A DNA stretch of 8,247 bases from Betaproteobacteria bacterium (GTDB lineage Bacteria; Pseudomonadota; Gammaproteobacteria; Burkholderiales; SG8-39): NCBI GenBank assembly GCA_012274205.1, contig JAAOZY010000028.1, forward strand, positions 1 to 8,247, written 5' to 3'. A program made the translations under genes and the position numbers. Below the pieces are notes generated by a model. The model worked only from the letters and a program-made list of their open reading frames with translations. It was not told where the DNA came from and searched no databases. Positions 1 to 5,194 of the stretch are shown here, piece by piece. Within the stretch, counting starts at the first letter, position 1, and each line of letters begins with the position of its first letter.

Positions 1-126
1 GGCATGTTCGTGCTCAATCCGCCGTGGCTGCTGCCCAAGGCGCTGGATGCCGCGCTACCCTATCTGGCCGGGGTATTGGCGCAGGATGCCAGCGCGGCCA
101 GCAGCATCGAATGCGAACTCACCTGA
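1..126 (+). CDS. rlmJ: C-terminal fragment of a 23S rRNA (adenine-N6)-methyltransferase, RlmJ family
   Basis: This is the end of a reading frame entering from the left edge; it gives 41 residues and stops at TGA 124-126. The residues GMFVLNPPW at the start of the fragment match the conserved penultimate strand of RlmJ (older names YhiR/ComJ), which is followed in that family by a helix of the type L..AL..ALP.L, as seen here (PKALDAALPYLAGVLAQD). RlmJ methylates A2030 of 23S rRNA with S-adenosylmethionine, and its catalytic DPPY motif would lie outside the window. The NPPW seen here is a structural motif rather than the active site. The gene is tail to tail with the metal exporter at 224-1135. 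The family call rests on a short stretch, so a different methyltransferase is possible but less likely. Confidence 0.7.
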   Translation, partial: GMFVLNPPWLLPKALDAALPYLAGVLAQDASAASSIECELT

Positions 127-149
127 CGCGAACCCGGCGAGACTATTTG

Positions 150-182
150 AAAATGAGGGGAAACATCCCCTCATACTCCCCT
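150..182 (-). repeat. REP-like palindromic repeat, copy A (short form)
   Basis: Read on the minus strand this begins with the 17-base element AGGGGAGTATGAGGGGA (182 down to 166), identical to copy B at 1326-1310. The last nine bases of the element pair perfectly with positions 161-153, giving a 9-bp stem with loop TGTT. Three T residues follow (152-150), so for the exporter gene this hairpin could also act as a weak intrinsic terminator. A GGAG tetranucleotide sits just before the palindrome, as in REP elements, but membership of a REP family is inference. The copy lies in the same orientation and at the same relative place behind a gene as copy B. Confidence 0.65.
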
Positions 183-187
183 ATATG

Positions 188-220
188 AGGGGCCATTTCG
201 CAAATACCGAAATGGCCCCT
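188..220 (-). terminator. Perfect 13-bp hairpin directly after the metal exporter gene
   Basis: Positions 188-200 and 208-220 are perfect inverted repeats (13 bp, 7-base loop). The hairpin begins 3 bases after the exporter stop codon. It has a GC-rich base and an AT-richer tip. There is no T-run right after it on either strand, so it is not a textbook Rho-independent terminator; it may protect the mRNA 3' end, or work together with the following repeat hairpin (150-174), which does carry a short T-run. Being perfect, it can form in transcripts from either side, including read-through from rlmJ. Confidence 0.55.
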
Positions 221-223
221 AAT

Positions 224-1135
224 CTATACGACGTGATCCGGCGCGAGCGCGCAGGGGTGCGCGCCGTCGCCGGTCTCGACCTGGATCGTGGCATGTCCGA
301 TGCCGTAGCGCTCGCGCAGCTCGTCCGCGACCTGGGTGATAAAGCGGTCGCTCGGACAGCCCGCGGGCATCACCAGGTGCGCCGTCAGCGCGGTTTCCGT
401 GGTGCTCATGCCCCAGATGTGCAGGTCATGGAGCTCGGCGACGCCCTGCAGCGCAGACAGGTAGGCACGGATCTGCGCGGCGTCGATGCGCGGCGGCACC
501 GCATGCAGGGAAAGATCGAGCGAATCGCGCAGCAGCCCCCAGGTGCTGCCGACGATGACCGCGGCGATCACCAGGCTCATCGCCGGATCGAGCCAGAGTC
601 GGCCGCTGTAGAGCATGCCCACGCCGGCGAGCACCACGCCGAGCGAGACTGCCGCATCGGCCGCCATGTGCAGAAACGCGCCCCTCAGGTTCAGGTCGCG
701 CTCGCGACCGCGCAGGAACAGCAGCGCCGTCGCCGTGTTGACCACGACGCCGCACAGTGCCACCCAGATCACCGTCATGGTCGCGACCGGCGCCGGATTG
801 AGCAGGCGCTGCACCGCCTCGACGGCGATCCCGCCGACCACCAGCATCAGCAGCATGGCGTTGAACAGCGCGGCGAGAATGGACGAGCTGCGCAGGCCGT
901 AGGTGAAGCGCTGCGACGGCCGGCGCCGGCCGAGCAGGCTCGCGCCCCAGGCAAGGGCCAGCGCCAGCACGTCGCCGAGGTTGTGGCCGGCGTCTGCGAG
1001 CAGCGCCATCGAATGCGACAGGACGCCGAATACGGACTCGATCGCGACAAATGCGAGATTGAGCGCGATGCCGATAAGGAAGGCGCGGTCCTGTCCCCGG
1101 TACTCGTGCGCGTGGTGGTGATGTTCGTGCGGCAT
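224..1135 (-). CDS. Cation diffusion facilitator metal exporter (CzcD/ZitB-like)
   Basis: The 303-residue protein has the usual length and order of a CDF transporter: a His-rich N-terminus (HEHHHHAHE, residues 3-11), about six membrane segments, and a C-terminal cytoplasmic domain. The metal-site pairs are intact: H51xxxD55 in TM2 (within DAGHNLGD) and H156xxxD160 in TM5 (within HMAADAAVS). The cytoplasmic HDLHIW motif is at 236-241. A histidine rather than aspartate at the first position of the TM2 site is typical of the zinc-transporting CzcD/ZitB branch, so Zn(II)/proton antiport at the inner membrane is the likely role; Cd or Co cannot be excluded. ATG 1135-1133 is preceded by AGGG at 8 bases. 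No MerR-type operator (ZntR/CueR-like long spacer dyad) was seen upstream. It ends TAG, followed at once by hairpin 188-220. Confidence 0.92.
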   Translation of the reverse strand: MPHEHHHHAHEYRGQDRAFLIGIALNLAFVAIESVFGVLSHSMALLADAGHNLGDVLALALAWGASLLGRRRPSQRFTYGLRSSSILAALFNAMLLMLVVGGIAVEAVQRLLNPAPVATMTVIWVALCGVVVNTATALLFLRGRERDLNLRGAFLHMAADAAVSLGVVLAGVGMLYSGRLWLDPAMSLVIAAVIVGSTWGLLRDSLDLSLHAVPPRIDAAQIRAYLSALQGVAELHDLHIWGMSTTETALTAHLVMPAGCPSDRFITQVADELRERYGIGHATIQVETGDGAHPCALAPDHVV

Positions 1136-1222
1136 GGTTTGCGCCCTGGCGGATTCCCGGATCCGGCAGCAGGCGCGTCGCGCATCCGCCTATACTGAAA
1201 TCAGTTGCCGGGAGAGGGCAAA

Positions 1223-1228
1223 ATTGTA
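1223..1228 (-). promoter_or_regulatory. Possible -10 box for the metal exporter gene
   Basis: On the minus strand these bases read TACAAT (5 of 6 to the sigma-70 consensus), about 90 bases upstream of the exporter ATG, which would leave a leader of roughly 80 bases. No good -35 hexamer is found at 16-18 bases, so the promoter would be weak or activator-dependent. The rest of the gap 1136-1266 holds nothing I can name. Confidence 0.25.
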
Positions 1229-1266
1229 CCCCGTTTGATCGCGTCGAGGCGCTTAGAGTTCGTTTC

Positions 1267-1326
1267 AATATGAGGGGATACGCCCCGGAGGACGTCCCCT
1301 TGGGGGACCTCCCCTCATACTCCCCT
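1267..1326 (-). repeat. REP-like palindromic repeat, copy B (long form with inner hairpin)
   Basis: Read on the minus strand it begins with the same 17-base element as copy A (1326-1310). The outer arms are again 9 bp (1310-1318 with 1270-1278), but 31 bases lie between them instead of 4. That interior forms its own hairpin: GTCCCC at 1294-1299 pairs with GGGGAC at 1303-1308 around a 3-base loop, with possible further pairing outward across bulges. It sits 7 bases beyond the hairpin that follows the c-di-GMP gene and upstream of the exporter gene's putative promoter. No target-site duplication or transposase was recognised. Confidence 0.65.
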
Positions 1327-1333
1327 GAATCGG

Positions 1334-1360
1334 CCGTTGCAAAATTTCATTTTGCAACGG
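1334..1360 (-). terminator. Perfect 12-bp hairpin directly after the PAS-GGDEF-EAL gene
   Basis: Positions 1334-1345 and 1349-1360 are perfect inverted repeats with a 3-base loop. The hairpin begins 4 bases after the TAA stop. The loop-proximal half of each arm is A/T, so the ascending arm ends in AAAAT and the descending arm starts ATTTT; there is no T-run after the stem. It probably defines or stabilises the mRNA 3' end of the c-di-GMP gene. Its sequence is unrelated to the hairpin behind the exporter gene, although the position is the same. Confidence 0.5.
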
Positions 1361-1364
1361 GTTC

Positions 1365-3302
1365 TTAGGCGAGGGTCCGCCCCGATGCCAGCAGTCGCGC
1401 GAACTCGTCCGCCGGCATGGGTTTGCCGAACAGGTAGCCCTGCATTTCGTCGCATTGATTGCGGCGCAGGAATGCAAGCTGCTCCGGCGTCTCCACGCCC
1501 TCGGCGATTACGCGCAGATTCAATGTGTGTCCGAGCGTGATCACTGCCTGCGCAATGCCGGCGTCGTCGGCGTCCGAGGTGACGTCGCGCACGAAGGACT
1601 GATCGATCTTGAGCCGGTCCACGGGGAAGCGCTTGAGGTAGCTCAGGCTGGAGTAACCGGTGCCGAAATCATCCACCGACAGCTTGATGCCCATATCCTT
1701 GAACGCCTGCAGATCGGCGACCACGTTGTGCGCGTCGTGCATGATCACGCTCTCGGTCACCTCGAGCTCGAGCTGGCCCGGGTCCAGCCCGGTCTCGGCC
1801 AGTATCCTTGCCACCGACGGCAGCAGCTGTTTTTCGCGGAACTGGCGCGCGGAGATGTTCACCGCGACGGTGATTGCGGGCAGCCCCGCATCCTGCCAGG
1901 CCCTGGCCTGCAGGCAGGCGGTGCGCAGCACCCACTCGCCAATCGCGACGATCAGTCCGGTATCTTCGGCCAGCGGGATGAATTTCGCCGGTCCGATCAT
2001 GCCGAGATCGGCCTGGTTCCAGCGGATCAGCGCCTCGCAGCCGAAAACGCAGTTGCTGTGCAGGTCGACTTGCGGCTGATAATGCAGCGAAAGCTCGCCG
2101 CGCTCCAGCGCGCGCCGCAGCATGCCCTCCAGCGCCATGCGCTCGGTGACCCTGGCCTGCAGCTCGACGGTATAGAGCCGATACGCATTGCGGCCGGATT
2201 CCTTCGCGCGGTACATGGCGAGTTCGGCGTTCTTCATCAGCGCCTCGGAATCCCTGGCGTCCTGCGGATACAGCGCGACGCCGATGCTGGCGGTGACGAA
2301 CACGTCCTGGTTGTCCAGCGTAAACGGCTGCGCGAACGATTCCACGATGCGCTGCAGCTCGCCCGAAACCGATTGCGCGCTCTTGTGGTCGGACAGAACC
2401 AGCACGAACTCGTCCCCGCCCAGCCGCGCCACCGTGTCCATCGCGCGCAGTGACGATTCCAGTCGCTGCGCCACGGCGCGCAGCAACTGGTCGCCGACGC
2501 TGTGCCCGAGGCTGTCGTTCACGTCCTTGAATTTGTCCAGATCGAGAAACGCGACCGCGGCGAAGTCGCCGAAGCGCTGCGTGCGCGCGCAGGCGCGCTC
2601 GATGCGGTCGTGCAGCAGGTTGCGGTTCGGCAGCCCGGTGAGGGAATCGTGGTTCGCCTGGCGCGCGAGCTCGTCCTGGTGGGTCTTGGCATCGGTGATG
2701 TCGCTGTGCACGCCGATGTAGTGGCTTACCGCGCCGGCATCGTTGCGCACCGGCGAGATATTGAGCTCGTTCCAGTACATGCTGCCGTCCTTGCGGTAAT
2801 TGCGCAGCACCACGTGGCAGGGGCGCTGGTCGCGCAGGGCGGCGCGTATGCTCAGGAGCTCCGGCTGCGCGACGTCGGTGCCCTGCAGCAGGCGCGGATT
2901 GCGGCCGAGCACGTCCGCGCTGGAATAGCCGGTGATGCGCTCGAATGCCGGATTGACATACACGATGGGATTGTCGGCGGCGAGGTTGTCGGTGATGCAG
3001 ATTGCGCTGACGCTCGATTCGATCGCGCGGTCGCGCAATTTCAGCCCTTCTTCGGCGCTGGCAATCGCATTCAGGGTCCGATGGACCAGCAGGTACAGCA
3101 GCCAGCCGGAGGAGGCCACAAACAGCCATCCGCTGAGCGTCTGCAGCCAGGTTACCCGGTCTATCTTCAGGTCGAGCACGAGCGCAAAGGGGATGCCGCT
3201 CTGGATGAATACCCAGAGCGCGACCAGCAGCGTAAACAGCACCGCAATCCTGAGGATCGTGGTTCTTATCGACGCGGCGCCTGCCTTGGCGTAGGGGCTC
3301 AT
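1365..3302 (-). CDS. Membrane-bound PAS-GGDEF-EAL c-di-GMP synthase/phosphodiesterase
   Basis: The protein of 645 residues makes and/or degrades cyclic di-GMP at the inner membrane. Two membrane segments (about 14-33 and 57-74) flank a short, roughly 25-residue periplasmic loop. A PAS domain follows (about 88-205), then GGDEF (about 213-375) and EAL (about 395-640). The GGDEF motif (295-299) is intact, and an inhibitory-site RxxD is five residues before it (R286, D289). The EAL domain keeps EALIRW (423-428), the loop-6 DDFGTG (from D544), a KIDQSF lysine and AEGVET (600-605), so both activities look possible. The PAS domain resembles LOV domains but has NPRLLQG (135-141), lacking the flavin-binding cysteine. 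I chose ATG 3302-3300 (MSPYAKAG) because GGAAA lies 6 bases before it; an upstream ATG at 3395 would overlap a -10-like box and a leader hairpin. It stands alone and is divergent from the 3529 gene. Confidence 0.93.
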   Translation of the reverse strand: MSPYAKAGAASIRTTILRIAVLFTLLVALWVFIQSGIPFALVLDLKIDRVTWLQTLSGWLFVASSGWLLYLLVHRTLNAIASAEEGLKLRDRAIESSVSAICITDNLAADNPIVYVNPAFERITGYSSADVLGRNPRLLQGTDVAQPELLSIRAALRDQRPCHVVLRNYRKDGSMYWNELNISPVRNDAGAVSHYIGVHSDITDAKTHQDELARQANHDSLTGLPNRNLLHDRIERACARTQRFGDFAAVAFLDLDKFKDVNDSLGHSVGDQLLRAVAQRLESSLRAMDTVARLGGDEFVLVLSDHKSAQSVSGELQRIVESFAQPFTLDNQDVFVTASIGVALYPQDARDSEALMKNAELAMYRAKESGRNAYRLYTVELQARVTERMALEGMLRRALERGELSLHYQPQVDLHSNCVFGCEALIRWNQADLGMIGPAKFIPLAEDTGLIVAIGEWVLRTACLQARAWQDAGLPAITVAVNISARQFREKQLLPSVARILAETGLDPGQLELEVTESVIMHDAHNVVADLQAFKDMGIKLSVDDFGTGYSSLSYLKRFPVDRLKIDQSFVRDVTSDADDAGIAQAVITLGHTLNLRVIAEGVETPEQLAFLRRNQCDEMQGYLFGKPMPADEFARLLASGRTLA

Positions 3303-3326
3303 TGTTTTTCCGGCGTTGAACCTGCG

Positions 3327-3353
3327 GCCGGCGCTGACTTTGTCGGCGCCGGC
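3327..3353 (-). promoter_or_regulatory. Stable hairpin in the leader of the PAS-GGDEF-EAL gene
   Basis: The arms 3327-3338 and 3342-3353 pair at 11 of 12 positions (8 GC-rich pairs, one mismatch, then GAC/GTC) around a 3-base loop. On the minus strand the mismatch is C-A; on the plus strand it would be a T-G wobble. The hairpin ends about 24 bases before the chosen start codon, close enough to affect ribosome access. It does not resemble a known c-di-GMP riboswitch. Its role is inferred only from position. Confidence 0.4.
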
Positions 3354-3393
3354 ACACGGTCGGGCTGTGCACTGCCGCAAGGTTCTGAAACGC

Positions 3394-3399
3394 ATTATG
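3394..3399 (-). promoter_or_regulatory. Possible -10 box for the PAS-GGDEF-EAL gene
   Basis: The minus strand reads CATAAT (5 of 6 to consensus), about 90 bases before the chosen ATG at 3302. No clear -35 hexamer is present at the usual distance. The box overlaps the alternative upstream ATG (3395-3393), which argues against that start unless the message is leaderless. Confidence 0.25.
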
Positions 3400-3435
3400 C
3401 GCCCGATATCACGGCCCCGGGGCAGGCCGCCATTG

Positions 3436-3463
3436 TTGACCGGCGACGCCGTTCTGCTAGGCT
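3436..3463 (+). promoter_or_regulatory. Sigma-70-type promoter for the 553-residue GNAT-like gene
   Basis: TTGACC (3436-3441) and TAGGCT (3458-3463) are separated by 16 bases. The -35 matches consensus at 5 of 6 positions, and the -10 keeps the key T, A and final T. Transcription would start near 3470, giving a leader of about 60 bases to ATG 3529. This supports the 3529 start over the in-frame ATG at 3316, which lies upstream of the promoter. Confidence 0.5.
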
Positions 3464-3528
3464 GTCGTGCATCGCGATGCGTGGCTGGATCCGCTCTTCC
3501 TCATCGCCCTGCACCACTGGAAACATTG

Positions 3529-5190
3529 ATGGCGACCAGTCTGCTTACCGCGCTCGATCGCAGCAAGGACCGTTATGGCGACGGCTGCGCCGAAGCCAAG
3601 TTCACGCTGCTGCGCCGGCTCGAACGCACTGATCTGGGCTCGGCGCGTGCGGTGTTGCGCCTGCACGAGGTGCTGTGCTTCCTGCGCGCCTATCCGGACG
3701 ACGCGCAGCTGCTGGCGCAGGTCGAGCGCATGCTCGAACGCTACGCGCTGCGCGCCGACCTCAGGCGCCATCGCGCAGCGCTTGCCGACAGCGGCATCGC
3801 CGGCACGGCCATCCGCTACCGCTTCTTCTGGTCCACTCTGCGCTGGCTGGCGCAGCGCTGGCCGCAGCGCATTGCCATCGATCGCGATGAACCCGAGGTT
3901 GCCGACAGGCTCGCGGCGGCGCTGCCGCTGCTGCTCGGCTGGGCCGAGGCTGCGACGCAGAAGCAGCTGGATACGCCCGCTTTCGCCGCGATCGACCGCT
4001 TGCGCGGCCGCGGCGAACGCCCCGCGGCCTTCCTCGCGCGGCGCATCGCCGCCATGCCGGGCGACGCGTTCACGCGCGAAGCCTTGCACGATGCGATCGA
4101 GCCGAGCTACGAACTCGAGCCGGGGCCGGATACGCCTGCGCGCACCCGCGCGAAGTACGCCGCGGCGCCGCTCGCGTTTCAGCATGCGCCGCTGCGCCGC
4201 GCCCGCCCGGATCTGCGCCTGGAACTGGGGCGCCCGCATCGCGCCGCGCGCAGGCTGGGCGCGCGCGAGGGCGCGCGCCTGATCGAGCTTGCGCGTGGCG
4301 CGATGCTGACGCGCTCGCGCGACCTCGATGCCTTTGCCTACGGCAATCCGCGCGACGTGCGCCTGGTCGACGACGGCGGCGGGCTCGCTTTCGCCCTGAT
4401 CGGCATCGTCCCCGAGCGCCGCCAGCTGATTCCTGCGACCTGCGGCTACCTGATCCTGCACAACGGCGTGCCGATCGGCTACGGCGAGGCCTTTGTGATC
4501 GGGCGCGCGGCCACCATGACTTTCAACATTTTCGAGAGCTTTCGCGGCGGCGAGACCGCCTACACCTTGTGCCGGACGCTGGCGCTGGTGCGGCAGGTGT
4601 TCGGCGCCGAGTGCTTCAGCTTCGACCAGTATCAGCTCGGTCAGGGCAACGACGAGGCCATCGCTTCGGGCGCCTGGTGGTTCTACTACAAGCTCGGCTT
4701 CCGGCCGATCGCCGCGAGTGCGCGCCGGCTGCTGCGCCAGGAACTGGCGCGCATGCGCGCCGATCCGGCGCATCGCTCCAGCGCGGCCACGCTGCGCACG
4801 TTGGCGCAGTGGCACCTGCTGTTTGATTTCGAGCGTGGGCGCAGGCCCAGCCTGCCGCCGCTGGCCGCAGCGGGCCTGCGCATCGGTGCCGCGCTGGCGC
4901 GACGGCCGGGGTCTGAGCGCGAGCGCGCGCTGGCGCAATGCGCCCGGGACGCGATGCGGCTTACCGGCCTGCGCTCGCTGCGCGGTTTCTCCGCGGCGGA
5001 GCGCCTGGCGTGGCAGCGCTGGAGCCCGGTCGTCATGTTTGCATTGCCGGGTGTGTCGCGCTGGAGCATGGCCGAGCGGCGCGCACTCGCGCGCGTGATC
5101 TGCGCCAAGGGTGGGCGCGATGAAAGCGCGTTTCTCGTCGCGTTTGCAGCGCACCCGAAACTGGAGCGGGCGCTGTTCGGGAAGATCTGA
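3529..5190 (+). CDS. Protein of unknown function with a GNAT-like core
   Basis: I do not recognise this 553-residue protein as a named family. The N-terminal ~110 residues are helical and charged, with a segment like LHEVLCFLRAYPDD near residues 45-58. A basic Arg/Ala-rich linker follows at about 200-260. Residues about 265-395 look like a GNAT acyltransferase fold: a strand pair around CGYLILHNGVPIGYGEA (305-321), a strand MTFNIFES (330-337) running into FRGGETAY (338-345) where GNAT proteins bind acyl-CoA, then a helix, FDQYQLGQGND (365-375) and an end resembling the GNAT helix-strand (WWFYYKLGFRP, 383-393). The C-terminal 150 residues are helical and basic. There is no signal peptide or membrane segment, so it should be cytoplasmic. 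ATG 3529 has GGAAA 5 bases upstream and a promoter at 3436-3463. It is not in an operon, so context gives no substrate. The fold call is inference from motif pattern. Confidence 0.85.
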   Translation: MATSLLTALDRSKDRYGDGCAEAKFTLLRRLERTDLGSARAVLRLHEVLCFLRAYPDDAQLLAQVERMLERYALRADLRRHRAALADSGIAGTAIRYRFFWSTLRWLAQRWPQRIAIDRDEPEVADRLAAALPLLLGWAEAATQKQLDTPAFAAIDRLRGRGERPAAFLARRIAAMPGDAFTREALHDAIEPSYELEPGPDTPARTRAKYAAAPLAFQHAPLRRARPDLRLELGRPHRAARRLGAREGARLIELARGAMLTRSRDLDAFAYGNPRDVRLVDDGGGLAFALIGIVPERRQLIPATCGYLILHNGVPIGYGEAFVIGRAATMTFNIFESFRGGETAYTLCRTLALVRQVFGAECFSFDQYQLGQGNDEAIASGAWWFYYKLGFRPIAASARRLLRQELARMRADPAHRSSAATLRTLAQWHLLFDFERGRRPSLPPLAAAGLRIGAALARRPGSERERALAQCARDAMRLTGLRSLRGFSAAERLAWQRWSPVVMFALPGVSRWSMAERRALARVICAKGGRDESAFLVAFAAHPKLERALFGKI

Positions 5191-5194
5191 GTAT

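Noticed and set aside
47..1198. 383-codon plus-strand frame over the metal exporter
   Set aside because: Antisense shadow in GC-rich DNA; the translation is His/Arg/Gln-rich low-complexity with no domain, whereas the minus strand gives a clear CDF transporter.
1136..1266. MerR-type (ZntR/CueR) operator before the metal exporter
   Set aside because: Searched for a dyad in a 19-20-base spacer between -35 and -10; none seen.
1669..3372. 567-codon minus-strand frame inside the c-di-GMP gene, and the plus frames 1455-2453 and 2502-3632
   Set aside because: Out-of-frame or antisense copies of the PAS-GGDEF-EAL gene, Arg/Pro-rich and without domains.
3316..3528. N-terminal extension of the GNAT-like protein from ATG 3316
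   Set aside because: It would start upstream of the predicted promoter, overlaps the leader of the divergent gene and has low-complexity Arg/Pro composition.
3457..5154. 565-codon minus-strand frame over the GNAT-like gene
   Set aside because: Composition is Arg/Gln/Ala-rich without motifs; the plus frame has a promoter, a ribosome site and a fold-like pattern. The plus gene is itself uncharacterised, so this is the least certain of the shadow rejections.
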